Shown in pieces: positions 1 through 7,394 of a stretch of 64,000 nucleotides of DNA (the first letter of the stretch is position 1; every line of letters starts with the position of its first letter). Origin of the DNA: Sphaerisporangium siamense (GTDB taxonomy: Bacteria > Actinomycetota > Actinomycetes > Streptosporangiales > Streptosporangiaceae); contig NZ_JACHND010000001.1 in assembly GCF_014205275.1 (NCBI RefSeq), forward strand, positions 5,828,001-5,892,000, read 5' to 3'. Both the position numbers and the translations under genes were made by a program. The notes under the pieces are model-generated. The model made no database searches. It saw only the letters and a program-made list of their open reading frames with translations, and was not told where the DNA came from.

Positions 1-32
1 GTGCCCTTCAACATCTCCGTCAGGTCGTCCAT
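1..32 (-). CDS. PadR-family transcriptional regulator, N-terminal tip only
   Basis: Only the first ten codons lie in the window; the gene runs leftward off the edge. The reverse strand from the ATG at 32 reads MDDLTEMLKG, the typical beginning of PadR winged-helix repressors (usually followed by a TLEGCVLEII-like helix). The divergent repeat-rich stretch just upstream (52-97) is where such a repressor would bind to control itself. The call rests on one short peptide, so it is moderately sure. Confidence 0.6.
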   Translation of the reverse strand, partial: MDDLTEMLKG

Positions 33-51
33 CGTGGCTCTCTTCACTCCT

Positions 52-97
52 GGTACCTTGTAGTACCGAGTACCACTACATAGTAGCACAGAGTACT
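52..97. promoter_or_regulatory. Operator-like repeat array upstream of the PadR gene
   Basis: This short stretch is much richer in A and T than its surroundings and repeats GTAC/GTAG words: GGTAC, AGTACC, GAGTACC, CTAC-ATA-GTAG and GAGTACT. CTAC and GTAG form a small inverted repeat at the centre. It sits directly upstream of the leftward PadR start, so autoregulation is the simplest reading. No binding evidence exists; this is inference from position and symmetry. Confidence 0.45.
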
Positions 98-167
98 GAG
101 CGGATACCCGGTGGGCGCAGTGACAGCGGCGAGCTCCGACGATTTCTGGAAATCGGCATGCCGCCGG

Positions 168-194
168 TGTCGAGAACGCGGGGCCGGCTCCGTC
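168..194 (+). promoter_or_regulatory. ECF42-type promoter driving the YCII/sigma operon
   Basis: A TGTCGA box (168-173) is followed after 17 bases by CGTC (191-194), about 50 bases before the ATG of the YCII gene. ECF42 sigma factors are reported to recognise TGTCGA at -35 and CG(A/T)C at -10. The cognate sigma gene is the second gene of this operon, so the match predicts autoregulation. Confidence 0.75.
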
Positions 195-243
195 CCAGGG
201 GCACGAACGGCCACGACGGGCCGCGAGACGAAGGAGAACTACC

Positions 244-651
244 ATGAAGTACCTGCTGCTGAAGCACTACCGAGGCGGCCCGACCCCCACCGTCGCCTTC
301 GAGCCGATGGACCGCTGGACGCCGGAGGAGGTCGACGCGCACGTGCAGTACATGCACGACTTCGCGGCACGCCTGGAGGAGACCGGCGAGTTCGTCGACG
401 GGCAGGCGCTGGCCCCCGAGGGCACGTTCGTGCGGTATGACGGCGAGGGGCGCCCTCCGGTCACCGACGGCCCGTTCGCCGAGACCAAGGACCTCATCGC
501 CGGCTGGATGGTCATCGACGTGGAGTCCTGGGATCGCGCGGTCCAGCTCGCCGGGGAGCTGTCCGCCGCGCCCGGCCCCGGCGGCAAGCCGATCTACGAG
601 TGGCTCGAGGTGCGGCCGTTCCTCTCCGGGGCGCACACGGGCACCGAGTGA
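244..651 (+). CDS. YCII-related (DGPF) protein partnered with an ECF42 sigma factor
   Basis: A 135-residue protein of the YCII/YciI-like ferredoxin-fold family. The hallmark DGPF motif is at residues 75-78, within TDGPFAETKD, and the N-terminus MKYLLLKHY is typical of the family. An AAGGAG ribosome site lies just before the ATG. The stop overlaps the GTG of the downstream sigma gene, so the two are translationally coupled. DGPF proteins are the standard genomic partners of ECF42 sigma factors; their biochemical role is unknown. A cytosolic regulatory or enzymatic partner is likely. Confidence 0.9.
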   Translation: MKYLLLKHYRGGPTPTVAFEPMDRWTPEEVDAHVQYMHDFAARLEETGEFVDGQALAPEGTFVRYDGEGRPPVTDGPFAETKDLIAGWMVIDVESWDRAVQLAGELSAAPGPGGKPIYEWLEVRPFLSGAHTGTE

Positions 652-1793
652 ACGAGTCGCTGCTGCGGGAGCTCGTGCCCGCGGTGATCGGTGTCCTCGT
701 CCGACGCGGCGCCGACTTCGCGTCGGCCGAGGACGCCGTGCAGGAGGCCCTGATCCGGGCGCTGCAGACCTGGCAGGAGGACCCGCCGCGCGATCCGAAG
801 GCATGGCTGGTCACGGTCGCGTGGCACAGGTTCCTCGACGCCGCCCGCGCCGAGACGTCGCGGCGGGGCCGGGAACTGGCCGTGGAGGTCGAGCCTCCGG
901 CCGGTCCTGCGACCGCCACGGACGACACGCTGCGGCTCTACTTCCTGTGCGCGCACCCCGCCCTGCCGCCGAGCTCGGCCGTCGCCTTGACGCTGCGCGC
1001 GGTCGGCGGTCTGACCACGCGGCAGATCGCGACCGCCTGCCTCGTCCCCGAGGCGACCATGGCGCAGCGGATCAGCCGGGCCAAGCGGCGGATCGCGGGG
1101 CTGCCGCTCGATCGGCCGGGCGATCTCGGGACGGTGCTGCGCGTGCTCTACCTCGTCTTCAACGAGGGGTACGGCGGGAACCTCGACCTGGCGGCCGAGG
1201 CCATCCGCCTCACCCGCCAGCTCGCCGCCTTGACCGACGAACCCGAGGTCGCCGGGCTGCTCGCGCTCATGCTCCTTCACCATGCGCGCCGCGCGTCCCG
1301 CACCGGCCCGGGAGGTCGCCTGGTGCCCCTCGCCGCGCAGGACCGATCCCGCTGGGACACCGCCCTGATCGCCGAAGGGGTGGCCATTCTGCAGGCCGCG
1401 CTCGCCCGCGACCGCCTGGGCGAATACCAGGCGCAGGCCGCCGTCGCCGCCCTGCACGCGGACGCCCGGAGCGCCTCCGAGACCGACTGGGTGCAGATCG
1501 TGGAGTGGTACGACGAACTGCTGCTCCTCACCGGCAGCCCGGTGGTGCGGCTCAACCGCGCGGTGGCGGTCGGCGAGGCCGACGGACCGCAGGCCGGTCT
1601 GGCGGCGCTGGCCGGCGTCCCCGCGGACCTGCCCCGTTACACCGCGGTGACGGCATACCTGCACGAACGCGCCGGCGACCTCACCCGCGCCGCCGACCTG
1701 TACGCCGAGGCGTCCCGCGCCGCCACCAGCGTGCCGGAACGCGACCACCTCACCCGGGAGGCCGCACGCGTACGGCAACTGCCGCGTCCGTGA
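648..1793 (+). CDS. ECF42-group RNA polymerase sigma factor
   Basis: A 381-residue sigma factor of the extracytoplasmic-function class. Region 2 lies in about residues 5-70 (with ASAEDAVQEALIRALQ), region 4 in about 105-155 (LTTRQIATACLVPEATMAQR helix-turn-helix), and a long helical TPR-like C-terminal extension follows from about residue 160 (LYLVFNEGYGG). That extension defines the ECF42 group and is needed for activity in studied members. No anti-sigma gene is adjacent. The GTG start overlaps the TGA of the DGPF gene, and the upstream promoter matches the group consensus. Confidence 0.92.
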   Translation: MNESLLRELVPAVIGVLVRRGADFASAEDAVQEALIRALQTWQEDPPRDPKAWLVTVAWHRFLDAARAETSRRGRELAVEVEPPAGPATATDDTLRLYFLCAHPALPPSSAVALTLRAVGGLTTRQIATACLVPEATMAQRISRAKRRIAGLPLDRPGDLGTVLRVLYLVFNEGYGGNLDLAAEAIRLTRQLAALTDEPEVAGLLALMLLHHARRASRTGPGGRLVPLAAQDRSRWDTALIAEGVAILQAALARDRLGEYQAQAAVAALHADARSASETDWVQIVEWYDELLLLTGSPVVRLNRAVAVGEADGPQAGLAALAGVPADLPRYTAVTAYLHERAGDLTRAADLYAEASRAATSVPERDHLTREAARVRQLPRP

Positions 1794-1832
1794 GCCACGA
1801 CATCGCGGTCTCCTGATCGGCGGCAGGCGGCG

Positions 1833-2564
1833 TCAGCCGAGGTGCCGGGCGAAGAACCGTAGCGTGCTGTCCAGCTCGAATGCCGGGACCTCCCCGTGCT
1901 CGCCCGGGTTGGCGTGCAGCGTCTTCTCCTTGGAGGCGAAGGCGTCGAACAGCGCCAAGCCCGCGGCCCGCGGCACCCGCTCGTCGTCCCATTGCAGCAG
2001 GAACTCCACCGGGACCGTGATCCTCGCGGCGGCCTCCGCCGATGGCGCCCCGCCGCCCAGGCCCAGCACCGCCGCGCGAACCCGGGGTTCTGCGGCGACG
2101 AACGGCACCCCGAGCCCGCACCCCAACGACACGCCCCAGTAGCCCACCGGACCGGCCCCGACGTGCTCCAGCCCCTGGAGCGCGTCCAGGACCGCCCGCC
2201 ATTCCGGGACGGTCTGGCGGGCCACGAGCGCCTGGAAACCCGCGATGAGTGGGGCCGGCTCCTCCCCGGCCTCCACGCGGGCCTGGTTCTCGGTCGCGAT
2301 CCGGTTGTACTCCTCTTCCATCGGCCGGTCCCCATGGCCGGGCACGTCGACCGCCACGACCGCGAACGCGCACTCGGCCACGAAGCGGCGCGCACGGGTC
2401 ACGATGTCGGGGGCCTTCTTGTGCTGACCGCCGCCATGTCCCATGACGACAAGGGGACGAGTACCGGTGGCGGCTTCCGGCGTCCACAGCACGCCGGAAA
2501 TCTCACCCAGCGTGAAGAGCCGTTCGGAGACACCGCCGGATGTGGTCTCAGAGGTGAAGCGCAT
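1833..2564 (-). CDS. Dienelactone-hydrolase-like alpha/beta hydrolase
   Basis: A 243-residue cytosolic alpha/beta hydrolase. Visible features are an oxyanion-type HGGG near residue 43, the nucleophile elbow GVSLG with Ser146, an acidic residue in QWDDERVP (about 193) and His223 in GEHGE, a complete catalytic triad. The ATG at 2564 was chosen because a GAAAGG ribosome site precedes it and the fold begins just after. The substrate is unknown; the family includes dienelactone hydrolases and acyl esterases. It is divergent from the PLP-enzyme gene. Confidence 0.8.
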   Translation of the reverse strand: MRFTSETTSGGVSERLFTLGEISGVLWTPEAATGTRPLVVMGHGGGQHKKAPDIVTRARRFVAECAFAVVAVDVPGHGDRPMEEEYNRIATENQARVEAGEEPAPLIAGFQALVARQTVPEWRAVLDALQGLEHVGAGPVGYWGVSLGCGLGVPFVAAEPRVRAAVLGLGGGAPSAEAAARITVPVEFLLQWDDERVPRAAGLALFDAFASKEKTLHANPGEHGEVPAFELDSTLRFFARHLG

Positions 2565-2737
2565 GGCGTTCCAGCCTTTCGGGATGCCTGGGCGGGCAGG
2601 TCGACGGATCCGCCCGCCCCGGTCGGGGAGCTGTTCTCCACCATCCTGGCCGGTTTCGCCGGCAGGACATCTGGGTTCATCCCACTGCACATACGCCATG
2701 AGTTATTTGCGCAGGCAACTACTCCGCGATCCCCGCC

Positions 2738-2762
2738 CGTAGCGGCACCTGGCGCCGCTACG
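2738..2762. promoter_or_regulatory. Perfect inverted repeat before the PLP-enzyme gene
   Basis: Nine-base arms CGTAGCGGC and GCCGCTACG flank a 7-base spacer, ending 10 bases before the ATG at 2773. It could be an operator for an unlinked regulator or an mRNA hairpin masking the ribosome site. No adjacent regulator obviously matches it. Confidence 0.45.
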
Positions 2763-2772
2763 CTGCCATGTC

Positions 2773-3753
2773 ATGCAAGGGACGCGGCTCGACACCGCTC
2801 GCATCCGGGCGGCTCGCCGGGTGATCGACCCGATGTTCCTCGACACTCCGCTGTACCGCTGCGAGGCGCTGGAGCCCGACCTCGGGTGCGCGGTGAGCAT
2901 CAAGCTCGAAACGGCGAACCCGGTCCGCAGCTTCAAGGGACGCGGCACCGAGCTGGTCGCGAGCCTGCTCGCCGGCAACGGCTCGCGGGCCGTGGTGTGC
3001 GCCAGCGCGGGCAACCTCGGCCAAGCCCTCGCCTGGTCCGGCCGCGGCCGGGGGCTCGACGTCACCGTCGTGGCGTCCCGTTTCGCGCCCGCGGCCAAGC
3101 TCGACCGCATCCGCGCGTTGGACGCCAGGCTGGAGCTGGTGGACGGCGACTTCGACATGGCTCGCGAGCGGGCGGCGGCCCTCGCGCGGCGCGACGGCAT
3201 CCGGCTGGTCGAGGACAGCCTGGACATCGAGACCTGCGAGGGCGCGGCGACCATCGGCCTGGAACTGGTGGACGCCGTGCCGTCGTTCGACACGGTCCTC
3301 ATCGCCCTCGGCGGCGGGGCGCTGGCCACCGGTGTGGGTCATGTGCTGAAGGCGTTGGCGCCCGAAGTCGAGGTCATCTGCGTCCAGCCGCTGGGCGCGC
3401 CGGCGATGACACGCTCCTGGCGTCAACGGCGCGTCGTCACCACCGACACGACCGACACCATCGCCGACGGCGTCGCCGGCCGGTGCCCCATCCCGGCCGT
3501 CCTGGACGACCTCCTCCTGGTCGCCGACGACGCCGTCCTGGTCCAGGAGGCGTCGATCATGGCCGGTATGCGAATGCTCCTCCACCACGCCGGCCTCGTC
3601 GTCGAACCGTCGGCGGCGCTCGGCGTCGCGGCGATCCTCGAAGACCGTGACCGCTTCGCCGGCCGGCACGTGGCCACCATCGTGTGCGGCAGCAACGTCG
3701 ACGTGGACGCCTATCACCGCTGGGTCGGCGCGGCTCCCGTCCGCGGATCCTGA
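2773..3753 (+). CDS. Threonine-dehydratase-like PLP enzyme (fold type II)
   Basis: A 326-residue fold-type II pyridoxal-phosphate enzyme of the tryptophan-synthase-beta superfamily. The Schiff-base lysine is Lys55 in VRSFKGRG. ASAGN (about 77-81) forms the substrate loop and GGGALATG (180-187) the phosphate cradle. Overall it resembles threonine/serine dehydratases but has no C-terminal ACT regulatory domain, so allosteric control by isoleucine is not expected. It may be a catabolic dehydratase, a racemase or a related beta-eliminating enzyme; sequence alone does not decide. Confidence 0.82.
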   Translation: MQGTRLDTARIRAARRVIDPMFLDTPLYRCEALEPDLGCAVSIKLETANPVRSFKGRGTELVASLLAGNGSRAVVCASAGNLGQALAWSGRGRGLDVTVVASRFAPAAKLDRIRALDARLELVDGDFDMARERAAALARRDGIRLVEDSLDIETCEGAATIGLELVDAVPSFDTVLIALGGGALATGVGHVLKALAPEVEVICVQPLGAPAMTRSWRQRRVVTTDTTDTIADGVAGRCPIPAVLDDLLLVADDAVLVQEASIMAGMRMLLHHAGLVVEPSAALGVAAILEDRDRFAGRHVATIVCGSNVDVDAYHRWVGAAPVRGS

Positions 3754-3834
3754 CGGTCGCGCCACGCCGCGGCCGGAGGGACGACCAGGCCGTCCGCGTC
3801 ATCTTTCACAACAGGACACGACAGGCTTCGCGAA

Positions 3835-4551
3835 TCACTCCGGTTCGACCGCGAGCCGGTCCCAGATGTGAGGTTCGCGGGCGCGCAGGTAGGCGTCCAG
3901 GTCGGCGGCGCCCTTGAGCATGGCGCGGCCACGGGCGGACAGGCGGCTCTGCCAGTCGCGCAGGGTCGACTCCAGCGGGGCGACGCCTCCGGCGGAGCGG
4001 ACCTGGGCGATCAGCGGGGCGATCTGCTCCAGCAGGTAGCCGCCCCGCCTGAGCTGGTGGGCCAGCCGGACGTCCCGTACGTCGGCCGCGCCGTAGATCC
4101 GGTAGCCCGTCCGCGGATCACGGCGCGGCCGGACCAGCCCGGCGCTCTCCCATTTGCGCAGGGTGGCGGGGCGGAGGCCGAGCCGCCGGGCCAGCGGGCC
4201 GATGAACGTGTCGCCGCGTTCCTGCGGCACGGGCGCCAGGTCGCGGAGCGCGGCTTCGACGGCCTGGAGGGTGCGGCGGTCGCCGAGGAGCTGGCCGTGG
4301 CTCTCGTCGATGAGCCGCAGCGCATCCTCGGTGGCACCCCGGTTGACCGCCTGCATGATCGACGTGGCCGTCCGGTGGCCGTGCCCGGGCACGAGGGCGA
4401 GGAACGCGCGCAGGGCCTGCGCGTGCAGCGGCGTATAGGTGCGGTAGCCGTGGACGGTACGTCCGGCGGCGGGCAGGATGCCGGCGTCCTCGTAGTTCCT
4501 GATCGCCTGGGTGGACAGGCCGTGCTCGCGCGCCAGGTCCACTGGCCTCAT
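3835..4551 (-). CDS. MerR-family regulator with two HTH motifs (TioE-like)
   Basis: A 238-residue regulator with two MerR-type winged helices. One is at the N-terminus (LAREHGLSTQAIRNYEDAG, residues about 6-50) and one in the second half (LARRLGLRPATLRKWESAG, about 128-175). This duplicated layout is that of TioE-like regulators, found beside resistance genes. There are no clear metal-binding cysteines, so a small-molecule or ligand-free mode is likelier. The ATG at 4551 fits the fold start. It is divergent from an erythromycin-esterase-like gene, with a symmetric operator in the gap. Confidence 0.85.
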   Translation of the reverse strand: MRPVDLAREHGLSTQAIRNYEDAGILPAAGRTVHGYRTYTPLHAQALRAFLALVPGHGHRTATSIMQAVNRGATEDALRLIDESHGQLLGDRRTLQAVEAALRDLAPVPQERGDTFIGPLARRLGLRPATLRKWESAGLVRPRRDPRTGYRIYGAADVRDVRLAHQLRRGGYLLEQIAPLIAQVRSAGGVAPLESTLRDWQSRLSARGRAMLKGAADLDAYLRAREPHIWDRLAVEPE

Positions 4552-4621
4552 GGATGCATCACCGATTGAAGGTCCGTCGCGACGAGATCTGGGATTTGTC
4601 TGCAAAAGTTTCCATCGAAGG

Positions 4622-4639
4622 TTCAACGATACCGTTGAA
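4622..4639. promoter_or_regulatory. Operator palindrome upstream of the erythromycin-esterase gene
   Basis: TTCAACG and CGTTGAA form perfect arms around the spacer ATAC. Two further TTGAAGG/TCGAAGG words lie upstream (near 4563 and 4616). The palindrome ends three bases before the ATG at 4643, so a bound protein would block translation initiation or an early promoter. The divergent MerR protein is the obvious candidate binder; this is inferred. Confidence 0.6.
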
Positions 4640-4642
4640 GGC

Positions 4643-5800
4643 ATGGATCTCAAGGACACCGCCCGGCCGCTCGACGGTGCGGGGATCTCGGCCTTCGTCC
4701 GGTCGCTTCCCGCCAAGCCCCTGCTGCTCGGCCTGGGCGAGGCGAGGCACTTCGTGGGGGAGCTGGGTGACGTGCGCAACGAGGTCTTCCGGCATCTGGT
4801 CGAACACGAGGGTTACCGGTCGTTCGCCGTCGAGAGCGACTGTCTCATGGGTCTGGTGGTGGACGACTACATCACGACGGGCGCGGGCACGCTCGACGAC
4901 GTCATGGAACGCGGCTTCAGCCACGGTTTCGGCGCCTCACCGGCCAGCCGCGAGCTCGTGCGCTGGATGCGGGCGTACAACGAGGAACATGAGGAGAAGC
5001 TCCGGTTCTTCGGGTTCGACGGCCCGCTGGAGTACTGGGCGGCGAGCCCGCGCCAGGCCCTCACCGCTCTCCACGACCTCCTCGACGGCCCGCTCCCTTG
5101 TACCAGGGAAACCCTCGGCACGCTGCTGGGCCCGGACGAGCGGTGGTCGAACGAGGCCGCGGCCATGGACCCGTCCCAGTCGATCGGCCGGTCGGCCGAG
5201 GCCCAGCGGCTGCGGCTGATCGCCGACGACCTGGTGGCGCTGCTCGACACGCAGGTGCCGCGGCTGAGCGCGGAGGACAGGGAGCGGGCGGCACTGTACG
5301 GGCGCACCGCCGTCGGCCTGCTCCGCTACCACCACGGGATGGCCGACGCGTCCCCGGCGCGGTGGGCCCGGCTGTCGGCCCTGCGGGACGCGATGATGGC
5401 CGCAAACCTCCGTGCCGTCGCCGGGCACGGCCCGGCCCTGGTCTTCGCGCACAACCTTCACCTGCAGCGGAACAGGACCCTCATGCCGTTCGGTGACCAA
5501 CAGCTGGAGTGGTGGAGCGCGGGGGCGATCACCGCGGCGCACCTCGGCGACCGGTACGCCTTCCTCGCCTCGGCCCTCGGCACCGTCGGCGACGACACCC
5601 CGCCGCCGGACACCGTCGAGGGCATCCTGTCCACGCTCCCGTGGGACCGCTCTCTCGTCGACGCCCGCCACCTGGCCGAGGCCGTCACGAAGCCCGCCCC
5701 GCGCGTCTCCGACGACTTCCGCTACTTCCCCCTGGACCCGGCCCAGCTCGACATGATCGACGGCATCGTCTTCCTCAAACAGGCCGTCAGGCTGGATTGA
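4643..5800 (+). CDS. Erythromycin esterase family protein
   Basis: A 385-residue member of the Ere family (PF05139), cytosolic hydrolases that include macrolide lactone esterases. The conserved motif GLGEARHFVGE provides Glu33 and His36. FAVESD supplies Glu64 and FAHNLHLQR the later histidines, matching the metal-independent catalytic set described in EreB. The ATG at 4643 follows GAAGGC. Many actinobacterial homologues do not act on erythromycin, so the substrate is open, but control by a divergent MerR regulator suggests inducible detoxification. Confidence 0.85.
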   Translation: MDLKDTARPLDGAGISAFVRSLPAKPLLLGLGEARHFVGELGDVRNEVFRHLVEHEGYRSFAVESDCLMGLVVDDYITTGAGTLDDVMERGFSHGFGASPASRELVRWMRAYNEEHEEKLRFFGFDGPLEYWAASPRQALTALHDLLDGPLPCTRETLGTLLGPDERWSNEAAAMDPSQSIGRSAEAQRLRLIADDLVALLDTQVPRLSAEDRERAALYGRTAVGLLRYHHGMADASPARWARLSALRDAMMAANLRAVAGHGPALVFAHNLHLQRNRTLMPFGDQQLEWWSAGAITAAHLGDRYAFLASALGTVGDDTPPPDTVEGILSTLPWDRSLVDARHLAEAVTKPAPRVSDDFRYFPLDPAQLDMIDGIVFLKQAVRLD

Positions 5801-5903
5801 CAGGCACGTGCGTATCAGGCGGGCGTTCCGTGTCGCTGATCAGATCCGGTGGGGCGGCGAGAGTCGCCTCGTTGCCGAGTACGGGTGACCATTGACCTTG
5901 CGG

Positions 5904-5938
5904 GGGCACGGGCGACGCCCACGAACGGGCGCGTGCCC
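5904..5938. terminator. Possible bidirectional terminator between ere-like gene and folD
   Basis: GGGCACG and CGTGCCC form outer arms of a GC-rich hairpin with internal complementary GCCC/GGGC bases, in the convergent gap of 234 bases. There is no T-run, which is common in high-GC actinobacteria. Nothing else was seen in the gap. Confidence 0.35.
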
Positions 5939-6034
5939 TTACCGGCGTCGTCCAGGCGCGGCCGTTCGGCCCGCCGTCTCGCCTGCCGGGCACGCGTATG
6001 ACCGGGAACGGCGTCGCCTGAAGGGACGTTGCGA

Positions 6035-6895
6035 TCAGGTCACGTTGAGCTGGCGTGCCGCCGCCTGGACCGTCTGGGCGAGCAGCACGGCGATGGTCAT
6101 GGGGCCCACGCCACCGGGGACAGGGGTGATCAGGCTCGCCCGGTCCTTGGCCGTCTCGAAGTCGACGTCCCCGACGTTGCCCGGGTTGTAACCCGCGTCG
6201 ATCACCACGGCGCCGGGCTTGATGTCCCGGCCGCCGATGAACCGCGGCCGGCCCACCGCGGCCAGCAGGACATCGGCCTGTCGCACGATCGACGGCAGGT
6301 CGGCGGTGCGCGAGTGGCAGTAGGTCACCGTGGCGTCCCGGCCGAGCAGGAGCATGCCCGCCGGCTTGCCGAGAATGGCGCTGCGGCCCACCACCACCGC
6401 GTGCTTGCCGGCCAGGTCGACCCCGTACTCGTCCAGCAGGCGCATGATCCCTGCCGGTGTGCAGGACGCGAAGCCCGGCAGGCCGAACCCCATCGCGGCG
6501 AAGGAGTGCATGGTGACGCCGTCGACGTCCTTCTCCGGGGCGATGGCTTCGAAGGCGGCGCGTTCGTCGATGTGCGGTCCCACCGGGTGTTGGAGCAGGA
6601 TGCCGTGCACGCCCGGGTCCTGCGACAACTCGGTGATGGCCTGGACCAGATCACCGGTGCCGACCGAGGCGGGCAAGGCCACATGCCGGGACCGGATGCC
6701 CGCCTTCTCGCACCGGGCGCGCTTCATCCGGACGTATGTCACCGAAGCGGGGTCTTCTCCGACCAGCACGGTCGCCAGGCACGGGGCGGTTCCCGTGCGC
6801 CGCCGCACGTCCTCGGCGGCCGCGGAACTGGTCTCGATGATGCGGGCGGCGAGGCGGGTGCCGTCCATCAGGCGGGCTGTGCGCGTCTGGGCCAT
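6035..6895 (-). CDS. folD: Bifunctional methylenetetrahydrofolate dehydrogenase/cyclohydrolase
   Basis: A 286-residue FolD, which interconverts methylene-, methenyl- and formyl-tetrahydrofolate using NADP in the cytosol. The catalytic lysine is Lys58 in YVRMKRARCEKAG. The active-site loop reads HGILLQHPVGPHID (98-110) rather than the more usual QLPLP form, an actinobacterial variant. KDVDGVT (122-128) and VVVGRSAILGKPAG (168-180) are the signature and NADP-binding stretches. The ATG at 6895 has an AGGAG site. Upstream lies a ZTP riboswitch, which fits one-carbon/purine control. Confidence 0.93.
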   Translation of the reverse strand: MAQTRTARLMDGTRLAARIIETSSAAAEDVRRRTGTAPCLATVLVGEDPASVTYVRMKRARCEKAGIRSRHVALPASVGTGDLVQAITELSQDPGVHGILLQHPVGPHIDERAAFEAIAPEKDVDGVTMHSFAAMGFGLPGFASCTPAGIMRLLDEYGVDLAGKHAVVVGRSAILGKPAGMLLLGRDATVTYCHSRTADLPSIVRQADVLLAAVGRPRFIGGRDIKPGAVVIDAGYNPGNVGDVDFETAKDRASLITPVPGGVGPMTIAVLLAQTVQAAARQLNVT

Positions 6896-6921
6896 GTGCG
6901 ACTCCTGAGGTCCGCGGTGGG

Positions 6922-6998
6922 TCGCCCAGGCGCACGGCATCGACGATTCGCCGGGCCGCTCCCCGGTGGTACTCCACCTCAGCGCCAGTCACGGCCCA
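6922..6998 (-). ncRNA. ZTP (pfl) riboswitch in the folD leader
   Basis: On the reverse strand the leader contains, in order, GGGCCGUGACUGGCG, a small GGUGG-AGUA-CCACC hairpin running into CCGGGGAGCGGCCC, a variable linker, and the 3' domain GUGCGCCUGGGCG. These are the conserved blocks of the pfl motif that senses the purine intermediate ZTP/AICAR. It ends about 27 bases before the folD start, with the AGGAG ribosome site in between. The expected effect is to raise folD expression when 10-formyl-tetrahydrofolate is short and ZTP accumulates. Confidence 0.93.
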
Positions 6999-7011
6999 AC
7001 CCCACCCTAGC

Positions 7012-7029
7012 CAACCCCTACAGGGGTTG
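7012..7029. repeat. Palindrome just upstream of the riboswitch
   Basis: CAACCCCT and AGGGGTTG flank a 2-base centre. It lies about 14 bases 5' of the ZTP aptamer, within the likely folD promoter zone, so it may be an operator or part of the 5' leader. Confidence 0.45.
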
Positions 7030-7126
7030 CCGCAGCATCCGCCGAACATCCAACAGATTGGACCCACCAGCACGTATAACAGTCCGATAACTGTCATCAC
7101 ACACCGTTTGTACACCCTGGCGTGGT

Positions 7127-7152
7127 CCATGCAGCCGGAGCGGGCTGCATGG
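7127..7152. terminator. Strong hairpin between the protease and folD genes
   Basis: Ten-base perfect arms CCATGCAGCC and GGCTGCATGG enclose a 6-base loop. Both flanking genes run leftward, and the hairpin lies downstream of the protease and of a gene relic, so it probably ends that transcript before the folD promoter. No T-run is present. Confidence 0.55.
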
Positions 7153-7255
7153 CTTCAAGGGGGTTGAACTGGGCGGGTGAGGCGAGGTCCGCGACGAGTG
7201 CGCCCATCAGGTGGGTGCGTGTGCGCGGCCCCGGCGCGCGTGCCGGGAGGTGGTA

Positions 7256-7351
7256 TTACGGCTCGGTCAGGCCCGGCGTGTAGGCGCCGGCGCCCGCGTA
7301 GGCGTGGACACGGTAGCGGTAGGTACCGGCAGGCCCCGCCTCCGCTGGCGT
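7256..7351 (-). pseudogene. Relic of a fibronectin type III-like C-terminus
   Basis: The reverse strand has a 31-codon open stretch, stop-bounded upstream and with no start, ending at TAA. Part of it reads AGTYRYRVHAYAGAGAYT, which resembles the F-strand and G-strand of fnIII modules common in secreted actinobacterial enzymes. It follows the protease gene directly and may be the end of a lost downstream domain or gene. The match is short, so this is tentative. Confidence 0.35.
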
Positions 7352-7394
7352 TCACGTGGAACGTTCACGGAAGCGGAGCCCGCAGGGGATCGGT

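Noticed and set aside
6651-7130. Reverse frame with hydrophobic start (VIGLLYVLVGPICWMFGG) upstream of folD
   Set aside because: It overlaps the ZTP riboswitch and continues into folD in a wrong frame; no family and no support.
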